In this document: positions 45,716 through 61,400 of the stretch, piece after piece
Numbering within the stretch: the first letter of the stretch is position 1
How the letters are laid out: each line of letters opens with the position of its first letter
Assembly: GCA_029948255.1 (NCBI GenBank)
Contig: JALIZF010001823.1
Coordinates: 583,001 to 647,000 of the forward strand
From: Telmatactis stephensoni
Taxonomy: Eukaryota > Cnidaria > Anthozoa > Actiniaria > Isophelliidae
Reading direction: 5' to 3'
DNA: 64,000 nt
Notes under the pieces: model-generated
The model's database searches: none
What the model saw: the letters and a program-made list of their open reading frames with translations, nothing else
Told to the model about the DNA's origin: nothing
Position numbers and translations under genes: made by a program

Positions 45716-45878
45716 GATTTTTTGTATTTTCAATGGAATCAATAATGAACAGTACATTACTGAGTCTGTGTATGGTGCTTGTGCGACTAGTGAAAAGACA
45801 AGCCCTGCTAATGCACAGTACATTACTGCTTACTATGTAACTCACAAGAGAGTATGAAGTTTCAGATGTTAATTGTAC

Positions 45879-45884
45879 TTTATT
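45879..45884 (-). terminator. RPS14 polyadenylation signal
   Basis: AATAAA on the minus strand, 15 nt past the RPS14 stop codon. The short 3' UTR is normal for ribosomal protein genes. Confidence 0.7.
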
Positions 45885-45898
45885 TGAGGATTTTACAA

Positions 45899-49139
<3,241 letters not shown>

Positions 49140-49456
49140 ACTAAAATACAACCACAAAAAATGGCATGGAAAATAAGTAATAAAGTCATTGTAGTTTACT
49201 TTGAGAGGGTTTATAACTTAAGATGATTTATTTTAATATAAGAATACTCCAAGATACAATACTAACTCTGTTGTTAGCCCGATGGCAGATTTCAAGAGAT
49301 CGAAGAGGAAGATCCCATGCTGCTTTGCGATTGTTATGCTTCGAGTGCGCATGCGATTCACAGAAGCCACTGACCGAATAAAAACGCAAAATAATTTTTT
49401 TTCTAAGACGTAAAATTTCACTACAACATTAAAATCCTCAAAAAGAGGAATTCAGA
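49140..49456. promoter_or_regulatory. RPS14/ATAD1 divergent promoter region
   Basis: Only 317 bp separate the two start codons, and RPS14 needs a noncoding first exon inside it. An NRF1-like palindrome TGCGCATGCG lies at 49346-49355. On the minus strand CTTCCTCTTCG near 49308 is a possible terminal-oligopyrimidine start, and AGA/GTTAGT near 49267 a possible donor. Exact start sites are inferred. Confidence 0.55.
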
Positions 49457-52400
49457 ATGCCCGAACAGAGAGTTAGGTACCTTAGTACTGCGTTACAGAT
49501 TCTTTTACTTGGAACTTTCACGTATTACGGTGTAAAATGGCTAATAGACGCGCTTGATCCAACAAAAAAGAGTCGCATGGCAGCTCAAAAACAGGTGAGT
49601 TGAAATTTTTACTTAGAAACCCTTTTATTACATATATGATGTATTTTTTTTTTACTTAAAAAGGTAGTATAAAGATAGATAGGGTGTACTACGCATTGTT
49701 CGAGTGAAGGGATAGGCGAGAGGTTCATTCAGTACTGTTTTCCTCTTTCAAGTACCTAGCAAATGAGCGCAAAGTTATTTCGTCGGCTTCGCAGCACTAT
49801 CCATCGCGTTGCGTGGCGCCACCAAAAACGGTTACAAAGACAATTATTAAAAGTGTTGCTGTCTTTGCTTGCAGGCTGAACAATTATTGAAGAAAATTGG
49901 AGTAGAGGGAGTACAAGTAAGCTCTTTGTTTCTATCTCAGTGATGTGTATGTAGTATATAAGTTAATAGTCTCATTTGAAACAGTACCCCCTTCCCTCCA
50001 CGGACAGGTAGATATGCAAGGGGCTATATATTGAACGGTGGCATGGTTGACCAGGCGGTTAGTGCAACAGCCTTTCATCACTGTGGTCAGGGTTTGAGTC
50101 CCAGCTGAGCACTCGGATCATATTTGAACTGAGTTTGTTTGATGTGTTGTTCTCCAGTTTCTCCAGTTTTTCCTCCTTCAGCAAAAATCAACATGTGAGT
50201 TGAGCAATAAAAAATATTTAGTAATACATGTGAGACTATAGTGTCCCTTAATTAGTTCCCAAGGGCTAGAAGACACTTGAATAGACAGTTATTTATTATA
50301 GGGGCTATGTGGAAATGTACCACTGGGTAGAGATATCTTTTTTTGGCAAACTGTATTATAGTAATTTTATGAAGTAAACTTCTTTTGCATGCACAGTTAA
50401 GTGAGTATGAATTAACTATTGCGGCAGACCTGGTGGACCCCCTGACCATGCCAGTTGAGTGGGCACACATTGGTGGACTAAGAGAAACTATCGAAGAAGT
50501 TAAGGTAGAAATATCAGCACAATAAAATGATAAGCATACTGACTATATAAAACTATGAACCTAAATTACCTTTTTCTGTGCTCATTAATTGGACTTCCCA
50601 TAGGGAGCACAAGCTTAAAAATGGTCTTTATTTTTCATCTTGTGCCTCAAATACACCGATCCCGCATCCATTGTTCTGCTTCCATAGTTACTGTTGCTAC
50701 GTTGGACAAGCTAACATGTTTTTGATATACAACCTGATACAGACACTCGATTGCTGAAATTTGTAAAGGTCTGTCTGAGATTGAGTGCATTCTAAAGGAA
50801 CATCAAGAAATCGTGTGATAATATCTAAAACATCTTCAAATTCTAGTTTTGTTGCTTGGACATTTACTATTCCATTGGGAAAACCATCCATTGTTTAGTA
50901 GCCATTCAAGCAAAGCCGGGATCGGTGTATTGCAGTCTGCGCTAATGCCCATGTACACTGTGAGCAGTCCCTCCTTTTCCCTCCAGAATCAGTAAAAGCC
51001 AGCAGAATACCTGGACGACTGAAGAATGGGGGCGAGTAGGGGAGGGGAGAAGGAAGAGGAAAAAGAGGGACTGCAGACAACACACTAAGACTTGAATCAC
51101 TCATTGCTGACACAACGCAAAATTCCCATTTGGTCAGAATATATAATCACTCATCGGCCTGTCAGTCTTTTCGGTGATCGATGTAAGACTTGTTTACCTA
51201 TCAGATGCCATTAGCAGAAGCGTGCTTGGAGGATTTTCCCCCAGTATTATATTAAGCTGGAACAGAAAGTTTCTGTAAAATGTTTGCTGAGTGAATTTAA
51301 AGATATTTTTGTCATTTTGGATTTTGGAAGGGCTCAATTTACCAGTTGTACATTATAGCAAGATTCATTGTTGAAATCCAGTCAACATTTTCCCTGCTAG
51401 CAGAGTCTCTCTCATTATGGTCCTGCAAACAAAAATTGAGAAAGTCTGCCAATCTACGCCATTTTCAACACACGTGAATATTTAGACTTTTGCATCAATC
51501 AACAAAGTTCAGTTATTCCCAGAGCATTTATTTTCTGCAGATATTCAATAAATCTAGGAAAAAACTATCAAGGATGTCAAATGGCTGGCGATTTTTATGA
51601 AATTCGAAAGAAACATTAGATATTTCAGGCAAAAAACATTCCCTGAATGCGTGAATAAACAACACAGCTAATTGACCTCTGCTCATTTCTCAGATTTCCT
51701 ACAAAACATTGTGAATGGTTCCAAATTTTGATCTTGCATTCACAATAAAACTGAAAATATATGTCTTTAGTTGATTTCGTCCACAAATGTCGAAGTTTCA
51801 AGATGTTTGAACCGGCTATGTGACAGCAAGACTTTTCCTACGAACATACATGTGACTTAACTGTCCAATCACAACAGAGCCTTTTCCAGTTAAAACCGGT
51901 TTCGAACTGGTTTGCTTCATCCATGGTTGGGGACGGCGGTGTATCAAAGAAAGTGGATTTTGTATGATAAACTTCATTAACAATGACAACTTAGCTTGCA
52001 AACAAAGACAACAATCCCAACCTCAACTTGATTGTGAAATTGCATAGTCCAAGCCATGGTGTCCAAGCACAATTGTTATCTTGGCATAATTAAGTGATTT
52101 ACTGCTGACTATCCATTCCAATCATTCCAAGTATATTTCGATGACGTCACAAATCATCCTTGAATCCACGTACCAAAAAGTCGAGTTCAGAGCTGGTCAA
52201 TAAACACGCCACGCGTGACACACAGGAATCCCACTGCAAGATTAGTGTCGCTGCTTGCTTTGCTCACAGCAAATATATACTGGTATCAGTATTCTCTTAG
52301 ATTTCCAGATTTTTTTAATTTAAAAATTTGTAGTGTACATTTACTTTGACACATAATCATATACATGTATGTGTAGATGAGTGAACATTCTAAGACTTTG

Positions 52401-55400
52401 GACGTGGTAACAAGAGTAAAACAGTGAAAATGTAGGTTTGGCACCACATGACATGAAGTGTCTGCAATTCTGTAATATCAGGAGTTGTTTCCATACATTT
52501 CTTTGTAGTTTTGGGATTAATAAGTGTAATGGTTTTACTTCCGTTGAGTTACTTCAGTCTGTTGAGTTACTTCTGTTATGTAAATTAGAACACATGTTCT
52601 TTCAAGATGGCGGCTCGCGAGAGTTGTAATAAAGAGCCAACACAATCCATTCCATCTGTTGTTTATCTGAGATATCCATCGTCGAAACCATAACATGGTG
52701 CCAGAAGTGGACCTAATCCACACTCCAGGTTTGTCATTCTAGGTCGGAAGACACCGGGAAAGGAATATTTTTGTAAAGTTCAAGCTAAAGAAACAAGATG
52801 ACAACTAGTGAGCTCATCGCTGGATTACCAGTACCAAGCATTGATTGGAATGCCCCAGAGGCGCCTCAGTTATTTAAGAAATTCAAAGCAAAATGTAGTT
52901 TAATCTTTGACGGTCCTCTCAAGGACAAATCTGAAGAAGAGAAAGTTAATTATTTACTCCTTTGGTCGGGGGACGACGGCATTGAACTTGCATCAACATG
53001 GACACTTACTGAGGAAGAGAAAGGAAAGTTAGAGACATACTGGAAAAAATTTGAAGAATTTATTGTACCAAAGAGCAATTTCAGATTATCTAGATTCAAT
53101 GAAGCAAGGAGCAGAAGAATCAGTGGCAGGATTTATTTGTAAAGAGACTCAGAGTTCTCATCCAAGAGTGTAAATTTGAAAAACCAGAGGACATCTCATT
53201 GATTCATTGATCTTTGGAACTAATTCTGACCAGGTTCGGTCAAAGCTTTTGAAAGAATCAGCTGATATGACGTTTAACAGAGCTATAGACATTGCAAGAA
53301 CAGAAGAGGCTACCAAGCGTCAGGTTCAAGGTATGAACCTTCCAGTTTCTGATACCACACAGCTACATGCCTTAAAGAAGGAACAGGATCAACCTAAAAG
53401 CCAAGAGCGACAATCAAGTAGTGTAAAGAAAAAATGTTGGAACTGTGGTTTGAACCATGATGTGTCAAAGAGAGAGAACTGTCCTGCATTCAACACAAGT
53501 TGTAATTCATGTAAACGTCTGCACCACTGGTCACGCCAGTGTCGATCAAGGCCAAACACACCGTCACAATCCAAACCAAATATCAGACAAGGTGTGAATG
53601 CTATGAAAGAGCAAGATGATGATAAGCGGCTTTACTTCAACCCATTGATTAATGATGGTATTGGTCAAGGATCATCTAAGCAAGCAATGATTACTCTAAA
53701 CATCAACCATAAACCTGTGGCATGCAAGGTTGACAGCGGTGCAGAGGGCAATGTAATGCCCCTCAAAACATACATTGAACTATTCCAAGATGTAGAAGTC
53801 AAAGCAAGTAATACCACCATCATGGCATATGGAGAAAACACTATCAAAAATTATGGTAGCTGTACACTGATTGTCTCATACAAGAATAATAATAATAATA
53901 ATAATAATAACTTTATTTATATAGCGCTTTTACATAGACTGCCCAAAGCGCTGATGCATAAAATTTAAAAATAACTACATAATAAATAATAACTGAAAAT
54001 GAACAAAAAAAATTGCTGCATAATTATAAAAGTTTCGTTGAAATTAGATAAATCTATATATTTATGATGTTAAATGTAACGATAAAATTATATAATCGAG
54101 GAGACAAAAACTAGTCAACTAATGATATGCCTCTTTAAAAAGAAATGTCTTAAGTTTTGACTTAAAAATGTCCATACTGGCAGAGTCCCTAATATCTTGA
54201 GAAAGAGAGTTCCAGAGTACTGGACCACAAATAGAAAAAGCCCTTGAACCATATGTTTGCAATTTAAATTTAGGTATTATAAGTAATTTCTTAGACGATG
54301 AACGTAACGAACGAGATGGTATATAAGGCGACACCAACTCAGTTGTATATGAAGGGGTGATATTAAGCAATTATTGGATGAGGTCGAGTAGGATATGGGG
54401 AATTATTAAGGCTGAGGTTCGTGTCGGCTTCGGCAGATAACACAAACCGAGGCCTTAATAATTCCCCATATCCTACGAGAAACAAATTCAATAATTGTTT
54501 TATTATTTTTTGAAAATAATTCTTTAGAACTGGATCACTAGTTAGGAGCCCGCCTGCTCGGTGTGTATCTAAGCTAGTATGAGTATCTCCTCATATCTTG
54601 ACTGAGTTATGTTCAATCTCTTGTCTTATCAACAGGGCTTCTCTCCGCCATACCTGAAAAGTACCATAATTCATTATACTAACGAGCCGTACTACGAATT
54701 GTTTAGTCTTGATTGATACAAACCATTCCTAATTAATGAATGGACAGATCAGATGATTTGGTTTTGCACTCCATGAATAATTCTCATTATTATATCTACA
54801 TCCACTGGATATGAGCAATCGCGCGTTCTGATTGGTTCCTCTACTACTAGGATATCAGCTCATATCCCGTGAGTAGAGAAGTAAACAAAATGGCGGAGCA
54901 TTTCGCCGACGTTATTTCACTTTTTAAACTTGAAAATAATTAAAATTCTGCTATTTCTCACAATCCAGTGGATGTGGATATAATAAAACAATTATTCCAC
55001 TCAATCTCGTCGTACATGGCTGATAGCCGACTCGGCAAAGCCTTGTCGGCTATCAGCTCATGCACGACTCGATTTCGTGGAATAATTGTTAAATGCCTTA
55101 AAAACAAAAAGGAGAATCTTATATTTGATACGTTGTTCTACCGGGAGCCAATGCAGCTCCATCAAAACAGGTGTAATATGGTCATATTTTCGTGAAAGAC
55201 TAATTATTCTAGCTGCTGCATTAAGAATATACTGCAAACGTTGTAAAAGATACTTAGGAAAGCCATAATATAAAGAGTTACAATGATCTACTTTAGACGT
55301 AACAAAAGCATGAACTAAGACCTTTGTATTTTCATGGCTTAAGGACATTCGCGGGGAAAAAAGTTAACCATGTTTTTTCCTTCATACTTCGCATGGTGAG

Positions 55401-58400
55401 ATCATGTCATCATAGAAGTTGAAAGAGAAAATAAAAAATGGGGGTCACCGTTCTCGTTGAGGAGTGAGGTGACATCAAAGTGCACCCACTTTCTCGTAGA
55501 AGATCGCTTGCGCGCTAATCTATACGAGTCGAGCATAGAAGTCATTTTTTTGTAGAAAAACTAAATGGATTGCTCAATGTTTATTTACACAACCACTCAA
55601 CAATCCATGGAATGATATTATGTGAAAATATTTCTAAATACTTAACAAATAGCTGTTGTTTTTAATTCGAATTGGCAGTCATGAACGACGCTTTTGCCGC
55701 GACTTCGCTCAAACTTGTCACGGAAATCCGTGTTTTTATTATGATTTTACCATAATATTTTTCTCAAATTTAGAATATTAACAGCCTATGTAATTCTTTG
55801 TCAAACATTGAAATAAAAAGTGGGGGTCACCGTATTCGTTTCCGAGATATTGAGCCATAAGAGCCGCCAAGTTGGAAAATTTGGCCGCCATCTTGAGTAC
55901 CGAGAGGAGACTAAGTCCAGTAGAATCTTTTCCATTCTTTTTGTGCAGTTTTTCAACCTGAACAATTTTTTTTCCTCGGTAAAATTCCTTTTTTTAACTT
56001 TTTTTCTTTTTTAAAATAATTTCCATTTTTTTAGAAAAAGTCATTACTGAAAAAAATTCTTTTAGGCCGCTATCTTGGATTTAGTTTAGGTAGCGCGTGC
56101 TAGCGTGCGCAGTAAAAGTGCGCGTGAACAATGCCCGCGAACGTCCTTAAATACTTCCTGATACATGAGATATTTCTGATTTGTAAGAAAGCTGATTTAC
56201 AAACTGCATTGATTTGTTTATCTAAACATAGATTATTGATAATAACAGCGTAGAAACTGTATTTCATATAGTGGAATCACAGGGTGCAGTCATACTGGGT
56301 TTGCAAACAAGTCAGGACTTGAAGCTGATAACACTCCACTGCAGTTTGGATTGTACACTTGACCCAGATCCAGAACCTAAACTAGAACCAAAAGCAACTG
56401 CCAAGCCCAAGGGAAACTTACAAGCAAAGGTCTTATTGCTCAATACAGCGACTGTTTTGATGGTATTGGATGTTTTGAAGGTGAATATCACATTATTCTT
56501 GATGAAACCTTACCACCTGTGGTGCATCCACCACGTCGTGTACCAGAAGCCCTTCGGGAACCATTCAAAGCAGAACTTGATTCATTATGTGCTCAAGGAA
56601 TACTCAAGAAGGTAGATAGACCCACTGATTGGGTCAATTCATTTGTATGTTCAACAAATTAAAGTCAAATGGTTCAATCAGATTATGTCTAGACCCCAAA
56701 GACTTGAATAAAGCCATTAAAAGGCCTCATCACTGTACACCAACATTGGAGGATATCTTGGCTAAGCTAAATGGAGCGCAGTACTTTTCTATTGTCGACG
56801 CACGATTGTCGGTTACTGGAACATTAAGCTTGATGAAGAAAGTTCTTACTTGACAACATTCAACTCTCCCTTCGGGCGTTATCGCTTTTGCCAGCTCCCA
56901 TTTGGTCTAGTATGTGCACAGGATGTTTTCCAGAAGAAAGTAGATGAAACATTTGGTGATCTACCAGGCGTCACTGGCATTGCTGATGATATTGTTGTAG
57001 TGGGGTTTAATAAAGATGGAAGCGACCACGATACCAACTTACATGCTGTTATAGAGAGAGCTCATAGCACTGGTATTAAGTTCAATGATGAGAAATGTGT
57101 CATAAAAAGCACCAGCATCCCATTCTATGGGCATATCTTGAGTGCAAATGGTCTAGAGGTTGATCCCTCAAAGGTAGAAGCAATAAATGCAATGGATCCA
57201 TCATCTTCAATCCAAGATTTGCAGTCGTTCCTTGAAGCAACACAGTACCTCAGCAGATTCATACCACATCTGTCTTCAGTAGCAGCGCCATTATGGGATC
57301 TAGTTAAGAAATCAAGTGAATTTGTCTGGAGTCCTGAACACCAAGCAGCTGTTGAAAAAGTCAAACAAGCCGTGACAATTTCAAAGAAACACTTGTTGAG
57401 TGCACCTCCACGTATTTCAAGAATGCTATTAAGAATTCAAAAGTATAATGCTGAAGTGAAGTATGTTCCTGGAAAGGAAATACCGCTTGCAGACGCCTTA
57501 TCGCACATCAACCCGTGTCCTGGGGAGGAGATTCCAGGACTTGATGTCTCAATTCATGAACTACACTTACATTTGAATGCTTCATATATCAGACTTGAAC
57601 AGATCAAACATGAGACAGCAAATTACACTGATTTAGCTACACTAAGGAAAGTGATTACTGAGGGCTGGCCAAACACGAGGTCAGAATGTCTATCAAACCT
57701 GCATGCATATTGGAATTATCGAGATGAGTTAACTGTTGCTGATGGTATAGTTTTAAAGGGACTTAGGATTATCATCCCTAAAACAATTCGAAATGAAGTA
57801 CTTAACCAGTTACATTATGGTCATCAAGGCTCTGAGAAGTGTAAGTTACGTGCCAAGGGTTCTTTGTTTTGGCCTAATATATCAACCAGGACATCGACGA
57901 TATGGTAAAAGAGTGTACTCCATGTCAGCGTCATCAGAAGCAAAACATCAAAGAACCCATGATTCCACATGATATATATACCTCAGAAGCTCTGGCATAC
58001 TCTTGGAGCAGATCTGTTTTACTGGAACAGTTCACACTATTTGCTTGTTTGTGACTATTATAGCAAATTTCCTCTCGTACAAAAACTGGCTAATTGTGAA
58101 TCTAGCACCACCATAGCTTATATGAAGAGCATGTTTGAAGAGCATGGGATACCAGACAAGCTGATTACTGGTAATGACACTCAGTTTACCTCTGAGATAT
58201 TTCAGAAGTTCAGTTTTACTTATGGATTCAGTCATGTGACTACGTCACCATACTACCCACAAGCCAATGGGTTCATTAAACGTAATGTACAAACAGTTAA
58301 GAATTTGTTCCAAAAATGTAAGGAAACATGGGAGGATCCCCACTTAGCAATGTTATGTCTCCAAACAACTCCGCTGGATCATACTTTGTTGTCACCAGCA

Positions 58401-61400
58401 GAACTATTAAATTCAAGAGTTTACAAAACAAACTTGCCATCAATTTCTAAAGCAAGTGTTGGACTATCAGCCAATGGAGATGTAAACAAGAACCTTCAAG
58501 AAAGACAGGACAAGCAGAAGTTTGCTTATGATAGCACTGCAAAGCCCTTACCACCATTACAGACACGTGAACCAGTTCGAGTATTCAACCCTAAAACTCA
58601 CATATGGCAGCCAGGCATTGTCAAGGACACCACTCAACACCCTCGGTCTTACATGGTTGCCATGGAAAATGGCAATGTCCTGCGTAGAAACCATCGACAT
58701 CTGCACAGAACTAGTGAAAGATTCCCCCGATATTGGTAGAGCACCAGTAGACAGTGAGCTCACAGCTACTCAGAGAGAAAGGGCATCGAATATGGAAGAG
58801 AATGACTTAAAATAAAAGACATTGTCAATGACAAAATAGTTGAACAGTCAGGTGAATCTCAGACATTCTTGAGGTGTTCAACACGCACAAGAAAGCCACC
58901 CGACAGACTAGGATTTGAAAATAATTAATTTGACATTTTGTTATTTCACTGTTGCAGTTTGTATTTGTTTGAAAAGGAAGGGGAGGATGTAATGGTTTTA
59001 CTTCCGTTGAGTTACTTCTGTTATGTAAATTAGAACACATGTTCTTTCAAGATGGTGGCTCGCGAGAGTTGTAATAAAGAGCCAAAACAATCCATTCCAT
59101 CTTGTTGTTTATCTGAGATATCCATCGTCGAAACCATAACAATAAGCTTTTGGCTGTACTAGCAGGTGTCCATAATAGCAGGGTGTCCATAATGCAATCG
59201 TGAATTGACTGAGTATATTTATTGTTTAATGACTAGAGTGCAAATAAAGTTTCTTTCTTCTTCCTTCTTCTTGATTTCAATAATTCTTATTCAAAATGAT
59301 TGCACCCAGCAGCCTGACTTTGTGATGGTAAAATATGGTTAGAGATGAAGCAATAAATGATCTCTATAAAACTGTCATTGTCTTTCTGATCATGCAAAGG
59401 ATGTACATGTATAATATATTGAGAAAGTTTGGGATCTTAGTCACCGCTGTTTTGATTTAGCCATTGTATATAATTATGTACATGCTTGCATTTCAGCTGA
59501 GATGGCTGATTAGTAATCCTATGCCTGCCATGCATGAGCCATATAGTCTAATGGTATCCGGTCATTTCGCACAAAAGTCTTTTCGCACAAGTCGATTCGC
59601 ACAAAAAAAGTCATTTCGCACAAGTTCGAAAAACATAGAATTTTTGATAAAAAGTAACTAAATAATAATGTAGAAGACTTCTAGTTCGATAGATGACTAC
59701 TAACTCAATGGCTAGTAACGGTATTCCTTCTGACTTTCCTTGTAATTGACACGTTTAACACCGCCATCTTCACAACAGTGAAACAGTGTTCGTTCAATCA
59801 TCACGAATATCATTTCGCCTGAATCATACTATTCTTAATTTATCTTTCCCTCAAAAACAACTTTTTAGATTAAGATGTGAATTAAAAGTAAATAAATAGT
59901 AATAAGTAAGACTTCTGCATCGATCACTCGAACTTGATCGCCTTAAAAGCACGTGCTAAATTGAAGATTGATCAGCTGTCAGAAATCACTTGGTTGGCGC
60001 GAAAGTTCACACTGGACGTTAAAGTTATTGTGTCGTTTAACGTTGAAATCAAGTTTGCTTTGCTTTTTTTCATGACATTTAAATCGTAGTTTCATTCTAT
60101 AAGTCATAGATTTCACTCATTTGTTACTAAAGTAAGGCGAAGATCGATAGCTTGATTATTGCCCGATCTTGACAACTTGAAATAAACAATGGCGCTTCAG
60201 ATCTGGCATTTCTTTTGAATCTTCTTTTCCGTTGCTTATTTTTAACAGTAATTGCTTATACCATTGCTTATATTTCTTAATAATTAAGTTCCAAAAACAT
60301 AATATAATTCTTTCTGAACGTAGGGCAGGAACGTAGCCGGGCCAGGTTATGTTCAAGTGATAGGGTGTGAACAAACACACTTTGGTTGTGAAATCTACAA
60401 GTTCCGCCGATTGTTATCGGAGCGAAAACTTCTCCAAATTCTTGTTAAGAGCTTTTCAAGCGGATTTTTTATTCAGAACAATAATTTTGGTAATTTGTTT
60501 ATTAATACATATTTGATCAAAATTTTCAACTTATCATAGACGTATCTTTAGGTCCGAACTCGTAACTTTTTACTGAGGTCGAATTGCAACTACAACCACG
60601 CCGGCAGCTTGAATTGCTGATAACTCGCGATCAATAACTTATCACCAATCTCCGACTTATTTGATCACAAAATAATACAGTATTTAATCCCGATAAAAGC
60701 CATCTAGGTCTTTGGGGTGAGTTATTACTTGAATTTAGTCTCAGAACTGTTTTGTTTACATGAACATGTATGGTTGCTATGAGATATGCTATAATATTTT
60801 GCTGGGAGTGTAAATGACGAGATTTGAAAGTCGACCCTTCAGATATTTTGATGATATATTTACTATTTTGATAATATATAAAATTGAGCTAAACTTCGCG
60901 ACATTCATTATCCCAAACAATTTCGTTCTTACGGTAGACTTCAGTTGGTAGCGTGCCTAAACATCTCGTGATTATTCTTGACTTCGCCAAGTGTCGGTGT
61001 ATCGAAGTTGCAGCCTCCCCGTTCAAGACACATCCATAAAAGAAACATTTATTAATAATCCACATCTAGTTTTTTTAATATCACAGCGCCAGACTTGGTT
61101 TGAAAGTCGATTTTGAAGTTATTGAAGTTCTAGTTCCGATCCATGAATTTAGGAATTTGCTGATCGGTGAAAACTAACTCGAAGTTCTTTTCCAATCGCG
61201 ATGCTTCACAGTCCTAAAACTCTAATATAACTGTTATTGGGGCTTGACATATCTTTATTAGACTATTTTCTACTTGTTTTTGTCTCTATCTATTTACTCT
61301 AGCATATGCAACTTAGACTTGTGCGAAATGACTTTTTTTGTGCGAATCGACTTGTGCGAAAAGACTTTTGTGCGAAATGACTGTAAATTAGTCTAATGCA

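Larger units (their letters stand above)
53886..56257 (-). mobile_element. CR1/L2-like LINE inserted in the Ty3 element
   Basis: The polymerase C-terminus is on the minus strand. LQIRNISCIRKY (about 56190) joins across the TTAA element to LSHENTKVLVHAFVTSK, then HWLPVEQRIKYKILLFVFKA. After three palindromes it continues as KLQTYGSRAFSICGPVLWNS and FKSKLKTFLFKEAYH with a stop at 54119. The 3' tail is GCGCTATATAAATAAAG plus (TTA)n at 53888-53930. It is 5'-truncated. The boundary with the Ty3 frame (VFHIVESQG resumes near 56254) is accurate to a few bases. Confidence 0.88.
52525..59141 (+). mobile_element. Ty3/gypsy LTR retrotransposon, decayed and nested into
   Basis: Both LTRs begin TGTAATGG and end ATAACA. 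The 5-bp target duplication ATAAG is intact (52520-52524 and 59142-59146). The primer-binding site TGGTGCCAGAAGTGG directly follows the 5' LTR (52696-52710). The polypurine tract GAAAAGGAAGGGGAGGA (58971-58987) directly precedes the 3' LTR. Order gag, protease, RT, integrase is Ty3-type. A LINE splits it at about 53886-56257. Same orientation as ATAD1, in its intron 3. Confidence 0.95.

Noticed and set aside
50038..50112. Functional tRNA gene
   Set aside because: The acceptor stem does not pair over 7 bp and the anticodon arm is unclear; a SINE head is likelier.
55058..55348. Independent 96-aa host gene on the minus strand
   Set aside because: The sequence (VHAFVTSKVDHCNSLYYG, HWLPVEQRIKYK) is a LINE polymerase C-terminus continuous with the flanking LINE pieces.
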